This document shows, in pieces, positions 1-12,630 of a DNA stretch of 64,000 nt. The translations under genes were made by a program, and so were the position numbers. The notes under the pieces were generated by a model that had not been told where the DNA came from, ran no database searches, and worked only from the letters and a program-made list of their open reading frames with translations. Source of the DNA: Apium graveolens (Eukaryota > Streptophyta > Magnoliopsida > Apiales > Apiaceae); assembly GCF_009905375.1 (NCBI RefSeq), contig NC_133647.1, forward strand, positions 132,200,088 through 132,264,087, in the 5' to 3' direction. Each line of letters starts with the position of its first letter. Within the stretch, counting starts at the first letter, position 1.

Positions 1-1935
1 CCTGATAATGTCCCATCTTTTCTAACAATTCCAGTTCTAATTTGATCTCAATTAGTCCATCAGTCCCTTTACCAGTGACTTCACCTCTATCTCCATCTCC
101 TCGAGTTCTCTCACTAGTTCCTCCGGCGTTGTCAACATCTTGAGTATCTCTTTACTACTAAGGGCATCGGCCACCACATTGGCCTTCCCTGGGTGATATA
201 AAATCTCACCGACATAGTCTTTCATTAACTCTAACCATCTCCTCTGTCTCCTGTTGAGTTCTTTCTGAGTAAATATATACTTAAGGCTCTTATGGTCGTG
301 TAGATCTCACAATTTTCTCTGTATGGATATTGTCTCCAATTTTTCAAAGCAAAATTATTGCTGCTAATTCTAATTCATGAGTAGGGTATCTTACTTTATA
401 TTCCTTCAGCTGCCATAAGGCATAAGCAACCACTTTCCCATGCTGCATGAGCATGCATCCTAATCCTTTATGTGACGTATCACTATAGATCACAAATCAC
501 CCTTTCCATCGGGCAATGCCAGCACGAGGGATATTACCAAACTTCTTTTCAATTCCTGAAAACTTTCCTCATATTTTTCATTCCACACAACCTTTTTCGT
601 TTTGCAAGTAGGCCTAATCAAAGGTCCTGATATCTTAACGAAATCCCGTACGAACCTCTCATAAAACCAGTTAATTCCCAAAAAGTTCCTACTTCCGTAG
701 GTGTGGTTATTTTTTCTCATTGAAATACTGCCTCAACATTGGTAGGGTCAACTAACACTCCTTCACTGCTCATCAATTGTCCTAAGATCTGAACTTCATT
801 TTGCCAGAATTCGCACCTTGAGAATTTGGCAAACAACTTTTCTCTTCTCAATGCTTCTACCACTATCCTCAGATATTCCGCATGTTCTTCTTCCGTTTTA
901 GAATAGACTAAAATATTATTAATAAAAAATAATGACGCACACGTCCCAATACTTTTTAAACACTCGATTCACAAAGTCCATGAAAGCTACTGGGGCATTC
1001 TTTGGCCCGAACGACGTCACCAAGAACTCATAATGTCCATACCTCGTGCGAAATACGGTATTTGTCCCCTGTTTTAATCTTCAGTTGGTGATATCCCATT
1101 CTTAGATCGATTTTCAAAAAATGTACCACTCCTTCAAGTTGGTCAAACGAATCGTCAATTCTAGAAAGAGGGTATCTGTTCTTAATAGTCAGCTTATTCA
1201 GTTCCCTATACTCTGTGCACAATCGCATACTACCATCCTTATTTTTGACAAACAACATTGGTGTGCCTCATGGTGACACATTAGGTCTCATCATTCCTTT
1301 ATTCAACAGTTCTTGCAACTGTGAAGTCAATTCTTTCATTTCAACCGGGGCTAGCCTATATGGGTTTTTTTGAAACTGATGTCGTTCCTGATGCTAATTC
1401 GATAGCGAACTCTATCTCTCGGTCAGGTGATAATCCTGAAAGGTCTTTGGAAAACACATCCTCAAACTGGTTAACAACTGGTATATCACGTACATCGGGG
1501 CTTCTCTCTTGGTACCCGCCACGTATGCTAAATACGTTTTGCTATCTTTCCTTAATAATTGCTTTGCTTGAGCAATATTAAAAAATTTCTGGGTCTGACG
1601 CTGACCCTTAATCACAATTTTCTTGCCGTTAGACATTCAGATTTTAACTTTCTTTCCTTTATAATCAATCTGAGCACCATTGCTCGACAACCAATCCATT
1701 TTTAAGACCACACCAAATTCTCTCAGCCTGAAAGGAATTAAGTCCAACTTAAAGCCCTTCCCTCCTAGTTCCCACTTGCAGATTAGATGAATCTCATTAA
1801 TTGGAACAACCTCTCGATTCACTATTTTTATTCGCAATAATTCTCGCCTTGGAATCACATTAAGTTTTAACTTGGCCAAAAATCTCGCGATATAAAATAC
1901 TTAGTTGCTTCAGAATTAAACAGAATATTTGCAGT
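1..1935 (-). pseudogene. Element A pol remnant (protease, RT, RNase H)
   Basis: Protease-like sequence lies at about 1935-1637, a linker at 1636-1412, reverse transcriptase at about 1400-750 and the RT-RNase H connection plus RNase H below 720. The fragments align in order with element B but are scattered over several frames. The protease active-site triplet reads N-S-E instead of D-S-G (about 1905-1920), and the RT catalytic box reads F-I-N-N instead of F-I-D-D (915-926). So it is catalytically dead as well as frameshifted. The window ends in the linker between RNase H and integrase. Confidence 0.85.
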
Positions 1936-1969
1936 TACCAAATTGAGTAAAAGGTTACCTGCTATCACG

Positions 1970-3035
1970 CCCTAGCTGGGTTGGGGCAGTTGCTAGAATA
2001 ATGTCCTAGTTGGTTGCAATTAAAGCACCTCAGTAGCTCTTTTCCCAATTATATACCCCGGGATGTTTCTTCCCACATGACTTATGATCCTGTAGGGGTG
2101 ACCGAAACTGGTTATGAAACATAGTCTTATATTGACCACCTCCCTGGGCGATACTCTTGCTTACCGGTTCGCTAAAGCTATTTCCGCCAGCTACGGTAGT
2201 GGCGAACCTGGTACCCACTACGGGTTGGGACACCACTCCCCTCTCAGTCCTAATCGGAAACTTCTGTTTATCGCTCTGCCGCCTTAGCTTCCGAACTCCT
2301 CTTCTTGCTCTCTTCCTCTTTTTGACTTTGCTCACTCTCTGCCTCTACAATCGAGGCCTTTTTGCACATAGTCTGTTATCTAAAGTAATGACACTCGGTC
2401 CTGAATCCATTGTTTTAGCCCTTGCTGAAATCTCCTCGCCTTTTTCTCTTTCGTGTTCACAAACTCCGGCACGAATCTCGACAGTTCAATAAATTTGGCT
2501 TTGTATACAGCCACTGACATCTTATCTTACTTAATCTCTAGAAACTTCAACTCCATCTGAGCCTCCATAAACCTGGAAAATACTTTTCCCCATGTGATAA
2601 TCACATCAGTCTCCAGGGTTCCTTTAGGTTTCCACTAATAATTTGCTTCTCCTTTTAACATATAATTGGTGAACACAGTCTTTTGCGTCTCTTCTATGGG
2701 CACTATCTCAAAGCTTTTTTCCATTTCTTTCATCCAAGCTCTGGCCTTAATAGGTTAGCAGTCCCTTGAAATTTCTGGGGGTTTTAACCACTTAAAGGCC
2801 TTAAAGACATTAGTAACTGGAACATGAACCACCTGGGTTGAGGGTGACAATTTAAATTCTCTCGAAGAAGATTCATAATTTGGTCCATGGGGTTTCCTCT
2901 CTGGCCTTCCCCCTCGTTAGTATCCATAGTTTCTTCTTCATTATAATACTCTAAGCCGAATTCATTATATTCGACTTCCTCGTGTTCTTGGTTATTTTGG
3001 TTTACCAATTCAGCAGGGTTTGCTCTAGTTTCCAA
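1970..3035 (-). pseudogene. Element A gag remnant
   Basis: Starts at an ATG at 3035 with an acidic, asparagine/glutamate-rich N-terminus and continues, broken by stops and frameshifts, to a CCHC zinc knuckle near 2030-1975 (C-F-N-C-N-Q-L-G-H-Y-S-S-N-C). Between them a lysine/arginine-rich segment (2335-2030) resembles the region before the knuckles in element B. Gag would form the virus-like particle and bind genomic RNA. No continuous frame remains. Confidence 0.75.
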
Positions 3036-4154
3036 ATATGTCGGGGTGGCATCTTGATGCTAATATAAAAGATCACCAATATAACATTATTCACGTCTCT
3101 ACTCATTATGTTAAAGTCACTTAATAACTCGCTTTGTCACAAATACATTCTTCATTCCTCTTTAGTTACTCGCAACGTTGTGCCCACGCACCTGATTTGA
3201 TGCGTTAACAAAAGACGACATCCTGTCGAGAATATACACGTAGCTCCTAGTGACATCCCACTCTTGGAATTCTGCGCCAGACTTATTGGTCTTCTCCTCT
3301 AGTAGTTCGGAGCTTGCTGCGTTGATTGCAGGAGCATGAAACTTTTCAAAAATTATTCTGTCGATTCTCGCTTTCCGTGCCGAACCATAATGGCTTAACG
3401 GATGAAATGATTTCGTATTATCACATAGCATTCTCATCTTGGGACACGCTAAAATCTTCCTTATAGGACATAGATTCCTCAATGGTATAGCGAATACCCT
3501 TCTTGGTAGAATCGATGTTCGTCATGTATTGAACCCTTATTATCGGAACAATACTTTCAACCAATTCAGGTAACGTAATAACCTTAATAGTAAAAGAATT
3601 AAGCATCTTGATTCTTGCCTAATATGTCTCCTCAAGGACACTCTATAAAGAGCTATGAGTGGCAAGACTCGGGTTTTCCAATCAACCCATGGTATTGGGG
3701 TATCGTCTTCATCCCGCTTTCTCCGGAGACTTAGCTCCACTTCGATATCAACATTATAAAAGAATCATGTACAATTTTCTCCTTTCCTCATTTTGTCGAT
3801 CTTAAACGATTCCATCAATTTCCGTATAACACTTCACATAAACACTTCAACATAACTCCTGGTAGTCCATCAACAAACTCTATCGGCTTAACCAATAGAC
3901 TCTCTTTCATATATAACTCTTAGAAATCTTTTCTCTGAGTGCTACAACTCATTCTCTTCCCTTAATGTTGGCTTTTCAATCGACTGTTAATAACTCAACC
4001 AATGCCTCAACTCTTAAGGCTAAGGTCCCCTTGGGTACTACCGTCGCGACTACTCCATAGTAATCCGACTACGAACTCGATGAGAGTTCTTGTTAACTTT
4101 TAGATCCTCAATCTACCCATTTTACTTTTACTGTTTCCAAGACTTATAACCTTT
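3036..4154 (-). other. Leader of element A between primer site and gag
   Basis: About 1.1 kb between the primer-binding site and the first gag ATG. Short open frames here have no recognisable similarity and are read as chance. The stretch is expected to hold the 5' untranslated leader and packaging region. I see no convincing gene in it. Confidence 0.6.
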
Positions 4155-4167
4155 GGCTCTGATACCA
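4155..4167 (-). other. Primer-binding site of element A
   Basis: The minus strand reads TGGTATCAGAGCC a few bases downstream of the LTR end. This is the usual plant retrotransposon site complementary to the 3' end of initiator methionine tRNA. It fixes the orientation of A and shows that the neighbouring LTR is the 5' one. Confidence 0.9.
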
Positions 4168-4343
4168 TTTCTGTAACACCCCCAAATCCAAGGTCGTGAA
4201 TTCGGGTCGTTATGATCACTTATTAATTAAATAATTCTCTTTTCACAATATTACTCGACCTTTTATTCAAACTCACATACACACAGGTTATATGCTTGGA
4301 AACATTATCAAATAAATCATTTCCACTTATCTACCTGACGGGG

Positions 4344-4418
4344 CTAGCGCACAAAAAGCCTACGGAACTCACGAGCGTTCCTTACCCGCCTAAGGACAGC
4401 AGTCCTGGTCTGATCCAT
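4344..4418 (-). CDS. Short arginine-rich ORF in LTR of element A (candidate)
   Basis: A 24-codon frame starts at an ATG 10 nt after a candidate CAG acceptor (exon from 4427). The product is strongly basic, with eight arginines in 24 residues. It ends at a TAG, but the same frame continues nine triplets further and there reads V-D-K-W. The LTR of G has V-D-Q-W in the corresponding in-frame position. Comparable ORFs occupy the same place in the LTRs of B (16346-16468) and G (36255-36395). I recognise no family. It may be real and truncated here by a nonsense change, or a chance frame. Confidence 0.4.
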   Translation of the reverse strand: MDQTRTAVLRRVRNAREFRRLFVR

Positions 4419-4712
4419 GCTGGTAGTCTGTTGTGATATGATATATAAAAGCAAGGGTGAGCATTAAAGCTCAGCAAGGTATATATCCCCATATTTAAGT
4501 ATGTAAGGATAAATAAAACCAATAATTATACTTTGTATCTCCAAAGCGTTCTGAAAGTTTATATGCTTATCAAATTTATAATATTCTCAAAATCAACTAC
4601 AATAGTATATCCAATGAATACTTGTATTCGTCTCTTTCTCAAAATCATTTTATACTCGTACTCATTTTATTTCAAAATCTCAAGATGTTACTCGAACCAA
4701 GATTCTCATATG

Positions 4713-4895
4713 GGTGTGATATATATTCGTCAACATCCCAATTTAAAACTCAGCCTTATCGGCAGATTTCACAAATGGATTTGATATATAATCATCAACA
4801 TCCTTATTTAAACTCAGCCTTATCGGCAGATTTCTCAAATGGATTTGATATATATTCATTAATATCCTTGTTTAAAACTCAGCCTTATCGGCTCT
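4713..4895. repeat. Tandem repeat, ~68-bp unit, in LTR A
   Basis: About 2.7 imperfect copies, each with the phrases AACTCAGCCTTATCGGC and AAATGGATTTGATATATA. They lie near the 3' end of the LTR on the minus strand. Probably generated by slippage. Confidence 0.8.
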
Positions 4896-5584
4896 CTGTT
4901 GTATATTTCACAACAGTTTTTCCAAAATGGAAGAAAGGGACTATACTGGAATAAAACACGTATCGGTGATCAGCCGAATATGAAATTTTCTCTACTAGTA
5001 GAAGGAATACAAACCTAGCCGCCTTTGGGCTCATCAAGACACTACACGGTGGTTTCCCATTGCCGTGCAAGTCCGAAAGTCAATGGTCACATAGACCATA
5101 TAACCGTACAATGCGCCACTCCACGCTTGCATAATGCGCCACTCCGTGCTTGGTCACTGCCCGATACCACTCCGTGCCGGGCATGCCACATTCCAGTCCC
5201 AAAACAATTATATCTTTTGCTCAAAATCCTTTTTCGAAGGAATAGGTCGTTAAAAGTTGACCTCTAAATAAGATGATTTATTCATCACTTTTAACTCAAT
5301 TGATCTTTGGGAGTTGTCGGAGTTTTGAATTTAAAATCATTTTCAAATCCCTATTTGTAGTAGGGTGACACATATATTACTCACTTGTTCTTTATTGAAC
5401 GAGGAAGCAAAACTCTTATGCTTCTAGACTAAGTTCCCTAAGGTTTTTATACGTTTCAAATGATTAATCTCTTTCAAGATTTTTGAATAATTTAGAAAGT
5501 ACCTTTGGGAACTATGTCTATTTTTAAATAAGTTTTTAGAAGTCCGAAGATATTAAATATCTAAGGTCTCATAATAATTTAAGA

Positions 5585-5815
5585 GGGATTCAATGAATTG
5601 ATAAAATCTTATAAATAAAACATCTCTGTATAAGGTTCAATGAATTGATAAAAACCTTCTATATAAATTATCTCTGAATATGGTTCAATGAATTGATAAA
5701 ATCTTAAGTACAAAGTATTTCGAATTAAGGTTCAATGAATTAATAAACCTTAAATACAAAATATTTCTGAAATACAAAATATTTCTGAATGAGGTCCAAC
5801 GAATGGAGACACCTT
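5585..5815. repeat. Tandem repeat, ~57-bp unit, in LTR A
   Basis: About four degenerate copies built around GGTTCAATGAATTGATAAA followed by an AT-rich spacer. A comparable AT-rich array of ~60-bp units is found in the LTR of element B at 14789-15021, at a similar distance from the LTR start. Confidence 0.8.
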
Positions 5816-8270
5816 AATCAAATAATCAAAACAGGGTTTGGTATCCTATAATTGCTCTTTGAATAGTTAAATCTTTATTAAATAACGTGAAATGATTTAT
5901 AAACTATTCAGTATATTTTTAAATACTTTCTGGATATTTAATAATCCCTTAAGTATCGCTTTATAAAATAATCAATCAAGTAAGGGTGTCCCTTAAATGA
6001 ATAAACCAATATTTCTCGAAGTTTAAGTCAAAATCTCAATCGTTCGCTTGATATCTATATTACGCGAAAGGTACTTTATTTATGGAAATAAAAATCTTTC
6101 GCGTCCGGCTCTCTCCGGAATTAAATCGCTATTAAAATATCTCCAACTCCCATTATCATATATTATATTTGAAATACATTTCAATTTCTCATACTCGTGT
6201 AAAACGAAATTTATTTTCGTAACAATCGCATAATTCGTATGCATTGATATCATAGACAAGCATATATATTTGAAATGTAAATCATGGCATCAATATCACA
6301 ACAGTATATATATAGCATGGATAGTATGAGATAGGGTTTCAAAAACTTGCCTCGAGTAATCGAAGTGGTATGGTCTCTGGTGTTTGGTTGGCGATCTATA
6401 AACAAGAACCAACGGTCTAAGTTAGTACGCGATTAACGTCTCGCTTTTATTAAGCAACTTTCGCAACTACTCAAGTATAACGAATCTTCGATCGTCACAT
6501 TCTCAACACTTATATTCTCACTTTATAACATGGTCGAGTTTTGAAATCGATCGTTCACTTTAGAAAGTCCATTTCGAGTTTTAAGCTCGAACGTGAGAAA
6601 ACGCGCGTCAAAACTAGGTTTTTATGCGTTTCTCGCTTGCGCTCACTTTACCAAAACATTTTTATAAAATAGAAAAATTAATATTTTCTCAAAATTCTTT
6701 TTGTACAGTCTTCTCTACTGTCATATCCATTATTTATAAGTTTTCCAGAATCTCATAATTATTTTAAGTCCTTCAAAATCACTATGCAAGTGGACTTAAG
6801 TGCAGTTGGCTAATCGCAGAAATGTTTTACACTAAAACGACCATAACTCCTAAACCGTAAATCTCCTCATGATGATCTACACATGTATAGAAACTGAAAA
6901 ACAATATCTATCTATTCATGGCCAGTGGTTTTCAAATTTTAACCATTTTCATGGCCGAATGTCCTGCAGAAAACAGATCAAGTGCAAGAATGCCCAAACT
7001 CAATTTCTACTACTTGATCTTAACACAATCACTACCTATAACCATCATAAACACAAGTACTTCTCAAGATCCACCCACATGAACCTTATATGCTCTATCT
7101 AGTACCACATACATGGATTACAACTCAATATCTCAAGCCTTTAGCAAGAACATAATCAATACAAACTCAAACAAACACAATCCTTTGGATCTTAACACTA
7201 CAACAAACATAACTCTTAAATCCAACCATAAAACCTTAAAGGGTTGAAAGTTATACCTTCTTGGTCACTAGGAAGGTTATTTCTAGGATGATTGAGGCTT
7301 GGTTTTCTTAGAAAACACTTAGAAGGGCCAGATCCTTAAGAAACAAAACCAAGAAACAAGTTAAAATTTCGGAGTAACCTTTCTGCACCTCATTCAAACA
7401 TTTTTATAAAATTAAAAAAAATTAATTTGAGGCTGAAATTTGTTACGAAGCTTACCCATGATATAGAGAAGCTATGGTAAAAATTTCATGATATTTGAAT
7501 AAGTATATTTTGAGTTATGAATTTTTCTTTCTCCCTTGCTCAGAAAATCCGAACTGCTGGAATGAAAAATGGGAGAGCTTTAAGTGAGGGAAAAGGGGTT
7601 GTTTTCTTTTGTGGCTAAAGTGTGGGAGTGTATAATGAATATATGGGATGTATGCAGCAGATTTGACAATAATTTGGCAAAGGTATGGGTTGGTTTGATT
7701 GTGTGGTGAAGTGAGAAAAGGGAGAAGTATGGCTTGTGTACTTGTTTGTCTCCCATCACTATTCAACACTATTCCACTAACTATTCTAGTTAGCTTCTAA
7801 TCATCTAGTTACACTCCTAACTACTAGTTAGGACTTGGTTATGCATGGCCAACTTGCATGGGATTTAATTTCTCATTCGTTTATTTATCGTAAACGCAAT
7901 CGTCGTTCCATTCCGATAGTTTCCACGTATAACGACTTGTTTCGTAGAGATTTCTTTTATTGCTTATAATCCTATAACCAATTCAATTCCTTCTCTTGAT
8001 CATAGAAACACCTTGATATATTATTTATTTCACGTAGTATTCCCGGTTCTACGCCATTCTTTACGGATACGAAAACACGTAGTATAATTGTGAATCTTCG
8101 AATTTCGTCGGCTTTTACATTCACTTATTTTCCTCGATAAACAAGAATATGATCTCGGATTCTCAAAATTCCACTATTCATTTTATGATGATCCCCATAC
8201 ATATTAATTAATTAGCTCAAGTTACTATTCACAGAAGTTTTAAAATATTACAAAAATCAGGGTTCTTACA

Positions 8271-11200
8271 TCAGCCGACCCAGTTGAGGCAAGGACATGG
8301 TTAAAGGAAATGGAGAAATCCTTTGAGATTCTGAGTATCGATGAGGCACATAAGACTGTATTTGCTATCTACCTTCTGAAAGGAGAAGCCAACTACTGGT
8401 GGGAGGCCAAGAAAAACATGGAGACAGATGCTATCATAACCTGGGAGAGGTTCAGTCAGTTATTTCTGGGAAAGTATTTTCCGAGGTTTATGGAAAACCA
8501 GATGAAGCTCAAGTTCTTGGAGCTAAAGCAGAATAATTTATCTGTAGCAGAGTACGAAGCGAAATTTACTGAGTTATCAAGGTTTGTGCCGGAATTTATG
8601 AGCACCAAGGAAAAGAAAGCTAGGAGGTTTCAGCAGGGACTGGAACCGTGGATTCAGAATAGGGTGGCAATCCTTGAGCTTACGGACTACGCCACTCTGG
8701 TGCAAAAGGCAACGATTGTAGAAGCCGGAAGTGAACAGATGCAGAAGGAATGGGAGAATAAGGGAATAAAGAGGAAAAGTATGAGCATGGGTGGAGGTTC
8801 CGCAGGAAGGAGCTTCCCAACTAGATTTAATCGAGGAACAGTGTCCCTACCGGGAAGGAATACTGGGTTTAAGCGGCCAATGAGCATGAATGTGAGCCAG
8901 AGCGGCCAGAAGTCAAGAATGTCCTATTCCAACCAGTCTCGACCCCCATTGCCAACCTGTAACACTTGTGGAAGAATGCATTCTGGGGAATGTAAGGGAA
9001 AGCCAGTAACCTGCTTTAAGTGTGGGCAAGTGGGCCACTATTCTCACAAATGCCCTTCGTCAGCCCCTGCCGTCACTCCAACCACCAATTGTCATCAGTG
9101 TGGACGCCCGGGTCATTGGAAGAGGGAATGCCCAATGAACAAACCAGTAGCTTCAGGAGCCAGCAGGGCTGCCTCCAATAAGCCACCTACTGCAAGGACT
9201 TTTAACATGACAGTCCAAGATGCTATGAAAGATTCAGATGTGATAGCAGGTACCCTTTCTCTAAATTCAGTCAGTGCAAATGTTTTATTTGATTCGGGAG
9301 CAACTAAATCTTTTATATTAAAGGACCTTGCGCGTAAGTTAAGACTTAAGGCTGAACCCTTGATAGAACCCTTACAAGTAGAAATAGCCAATCATGAGAT
9401 TATTCCTGTTAACCAGATTCACCCCGCCTGTGAGATAGGCATAGGGGAGCAATCTTTTAGTGTTGACCTGATTCCTTTTAAATTAGGGGAGTTTGATGTA
9501 ATTTTGGGAATGGACTGGCTATCTAGCAATGATGCTCAGATAGACTGTAAAGGGAAGAAAGTTAAGTTAAATATCCCAGGGAAGAAAGAAGTTATATTTA
9601 GAGGAAAAAGGCAGACGCATAAATTTTTGACTATGGCCCAGGCCAGAAGGATGCTACGAAAAGGAAACGAGGCTTACCTAGCCTATGTGGTAGACACGCA
9701 AAAGGAGGTGCCCAACTTACAAGATATTCCAGTAGTCAATGAATTTGAAGATGTATTCCCACAAGACCTTCCGGGATTACCACCCGATAGAGTGATTGAA
9801 TTTGCTATTGAGTTGGTCCCAGGGACGGCGCCAGTTTCAAAAGCACCTTACCGGTTAGCCCCGTTAGAAATGAAGGAATTAGCTATCCAATTGCAGGAAC
9901 TCTTGGATAAGGGTATGATAAGACCCAGTGTGTCTCCGTGGGGAGCATCAGTTTTATTTGTTAAGAAGAAAGATGGGAGCAGGAGGCTGTGCATCGACTA
10001 TCGAGAGTTGAACAAGCTAATCATAAAGAACAGGTACCCATTACCTAGAATAGATGATCTGTTCGACCAGCTAAAGGATGCTGTTTATTTTTCCAAGATC
10101 GACCTGAGGACTGGATATCACCAACTAAAGATTAAACCCGAAGACATTTCCAAGACAGCGTTCCGTACCAGGTATGGGCATTATGAGTTCTTGGTAATAT
10201 CCTTTGGATTAACCAATGCCCCAGCGACTTTCATGGATTTAATGAATAGAGTATTTAAGAAATACTTGGACAAGTGTGTGATAGTTTTTATCGATGATAT
10301 TTTGATTTACTCAAGGACTGAGGCAGATCATGCAGAGCATTTGAGGATGGCTCTAGGAATACTCAGAGAGGAACAGTTATTTGCTAAATTCTCGAAGTGT
10401 GAATTTTGGCGGAATGAAGTACAGTTTTTAGGACATGTGATCAATAAAGAAGGAGTATTGGTCGACCCCTCCAAGATAGAGGCGGTCTCAAATTGGGAAA
10501 GGCCAACCACACCCACAGAGGTAAGGAGTTTCATAGGATTGGCCGGCTACTATCGTAGATTTTTACAGGACTTTGCGAAGATCGCAGCCCCTTTGACATG
10601 ACTTACTCGTAAGACAGAGAAGTTTGAATGGACGGAGAAATGCGAGAACAGTTTTCAGGAATTAAAGAAAAGGTTGGTAACGGCCCCGTTGTTGGCATTG
10701 CCGGACGGAAAAGGAGATTTTGTGATATATAGTGACACGTCGCACAAAGGATTAGGGTGTGTGCTTATGCAGCACGGTAAGGTGATTGTGTATTCGTCGA
10801 GACAACTGAAGGAATACGAGATTAGATATCCTACTCATGACCTTGAGCTCGCGGCAATAGTATTTGCCTTAAAAATTTGGAGGCACTACTTGTATGGAGA
10901 GAAGTGCGAGATTTTCACAGACCATAAGAGCCTCAAGTACATATTTAAGCAGAAAGAGCTCAACATGCGCCAGAGGAGATGGTTAGAACTAATCAAGGAC
11001 TATGATTATGAGATTCTCTATCATCTGGGGAAAGCCAATGTGGTGGATGATGCCCTTAGTAGAAAGGAAAGACTCAGAATGATAACGACTTCGGAAGAAT
11101 TGATAAGGGATTTTGAGAGAATGGAAATAGAAGTAAAGGTAACCGGAACCGGAACTGAAAAGCTATTTGAGATAACAATGCAGCCAGAGTTATTAGAAAA

Positions 11201-12597
11201 GATTAAATTGTGCCAAGAAAGAATAATGATTGAGGGCAGAGGGTCAATGACTGGAGAAGAGATCCATACGGAGAAGGATGATAAAGGGATAATGAGGTAC
11301 TCTTACCGGATTTGGGTTCCAAACGTTCAAGAGCTTAAAGATGAGATTTTGGATGAAAGCCATAGTTCAAGGTATTCCATTCACCCGGGGAGTACCAAGA
11401 TGTATAGGGATTTGAAGGAATATTACTGGTGGCCCAACATGAAGAGGGAAGTAGCAGAATGGGTAAGCAAATGTTTGACTTGCCAAAGAGTAAAGGCAGA
11501 GCACCAGAGACCCAGTGGACTTTTACGACCCCTGGAGATTTCCGAATGGAAATGGGAACAGATAGCGATGGATTTTGTTGTAGGTTTGCCAAGGACGAAG
11601 GCCAATCATGACGCCATATGGGTAATTATAGACCGACTGACAAAGTCAGCTCATTTCATTCCTATCAATGAGAGATACACAGTCGATAGACTGTGGACAT
11701 TTACCTTAAGGAAATAGTGACGCGACATGGAGTCCCAGCGTCCATTGTCTCAGACCGAGACCCCAGATTCAACTCCAGATTTTGGAGGAGCTTTCAAGAA
11801 TGTACGGGGACCAAGTTAAATATGAGTACTTGCGTACCATCCCCAGACGGATGGGCAGAGTGAAAGGACCATCCAGACACTAGAGGATATGTTGAGAGTC
11901 TGTGCAATAGACTTTAAAGGAAGTTGGGATGATCACTTGCCGTTGATCGAGTTTTCTTATAACAATAGCTTTTATGCTAGCATCGGAATGCCGCCTTATG
12001 AGGCCCTGTACGGAAGAAGGTGTCGATCTCCCTTATACTGGGATGAAGTGGGGGAGTGGAAGATGCTCGGACCCGAAGTGGTCCAAAGGACCAAAGATAT
12101 AGTGGATCTTATTAGCAGCCCAAGACAGACAGAAGAAATATGCAGACCTAGCCCGAAAGGACAAGGAATATGAAGTAGGGGACTTAGTACTGCTGAAAGT
12201 ATCCCCTTGGAAGGGATTAATGAGGTTCAGAAATAAAGGAAAACTAAGCCCAAGATACATTGGACCTTTTGAGATATTAAGACGGATTGGAAAGTTAGCT
12301 TACGAGCTAGCCTTACCCCCTAACTTGCAACAAGTTCATAATGTGTTCCATGTGTCAATGCTAAGGAAGTATCATCGGGATGCCAGACACATAGTGGAGT
12401 ACGAGCAGGTGGATATGCAACCAGATCAAACTTACGTGGAGAAGCCAGTAAGGATTATAGATAAGAAGGAGCAGGTGCTTCGGAACAAAGTGATCAAGCT
12501 AGTCAGAGTACTATGGCAGAATCATAATGTGGAAGAATCAACTTGGGAACTAGATAGCGCAATGCTAGAAAAGTACCCCCATTTGTTTTCTATTTGA
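8271..12597 (+). pseudogene. Element B gag-pol polyprotein, interrupted
   Basis: The frame is open from the junction at 8271 (13 codons before the first internal ATG at 8310), so gag is truncated rather than starting here. Order: gag capsid region; three Cys/His knuckles (about 8960-9130); protease D-S-G-A-T (near 9291); RT with F-I-D-D (10286-10298); RNase H (about 10690-11050); integrase with its Cys/His zinc site (C-L-T-C near 11476) and catalytic Asp, Asp, Glu (near 11570, 11732, 11862); chromodomain. Breaks: TGA at 10599-10601 where the frame continues unchanged (likely CGA to TGA), a 1-bp loss near 11692, a compensating 1-bp gain near 11830, and a small deletion near 12110 that shifts frame. 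Otherwise well preserved. Confidence 0.92.
12340..12597 (+). other. Chromodomain at C-terminus of element B integrase
   Basis: The last ~85 residues include H-N-V-F-H-V-S-M-L-R-K, the usual link between integrase and chromodomain. Then comes a domain with I-x-D-K-K-E-Q-V-L-R-N-K and L-V-R-V-L-W-x-x-H-x-x-E-E-S-T-W-E. Chromodomains of this type direct chromovirus integration by binding chromatin marks. It is open to its natural stop at 12595-12597. Confidence 0.88.
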
Positions 12598-12617
12598 TTC
12601 CGGGACGGAATCCTTTT

Positions 12618-12630
12618 AAGGAGGGGAGAC
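12618..12630 (+). other. Polypurine tract of element B
   Basis: AAGGAGGGGAGAC lies directly before the LTR start TGTAATAACC. This is the expected plus-strand primer and sets the 5' boundary of the 3' LTR. Confidence 0.85.

Larger units (their letters stand above)
4428..7256 (-). other. Candidate intron inside LTR of element A
   Basis: On the minus strand the donor context is ACCAAGAAG|GTATAACTTT (intron from 7256) and the acceptor context is ATATCACAACAG|ACTACCAGC (exon from 4427). The putative intron is 2829 bp. Equivalent donor and acceptor sites occur in the LTRs of B and G. A GAGC-N6-GCTC stem precedes the acceptor. No transcript evidence can be read from the sequence. Confidence 0.4.
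1..8270 (-). mobile_element. Element A: Tekay/Del-like Ty3/gypsy retrotransposon, 5' half
   Basis: Read on the minus strand this is, in order, a 5' LTR (8270-4172), a methionine-tRNA primer site (4167-4155), a ~1.1 kb leader, gag (from 3035) and pol up to just past RNase H at the window edge. Integrase, chromodomain and 3' LTR should lie left of position 1. Domain order and close similarity to element B place it among Tekay/Del-type chromoviruses. Coding sequence is heavily broken. The LTR ends exactly where an in-frame gag of element B begins at 8271, so A appears to have inserted into B. The expected 5-bp target duplication would be TCAGC (8271-8275), but the other copy is off-window. Confidence 0.88.
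4172..8270 (-). repeat. 5' LTR of element A (4.1 kb)
   Basis: On the minus strand the LTR starts TGTAAGAACCC and ends GGGGGTGTTACA, matching the ends of the LTR of element B (TGTAATAACCCCC ... GGGGGTGTTACA). Length is 4099 bp against 4109 bp for B. A primer-binding site follows directly. Inside are two tandem-repeat blocks, a candidate splice donor (7257/7256), a candidate acceptor (4428/4427) and a short basic ORF (4418-4344). On the minus strand an AATAAA lies shortly before the LTR end. Confidence 0.88.

Noticed and set aside
3162..3740. ORFs of 61-106 codons on the minus strand before A gag
   Set aside because: They lie in the leader and overlap one another in different frames. No domain or start context.
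4533..4954. Overlapping ORFs in LTR A on the plus strand
   Set aside because: They follow the ~68-bp tandem repeat and run against the element. No similarity.
8271..8275. TCAGC and other single-sided target duplications (also 16740, 19897, 27683)
   Set aside because: Kept only as predictions, because the partner copies lie outside the window and cannot be verified.
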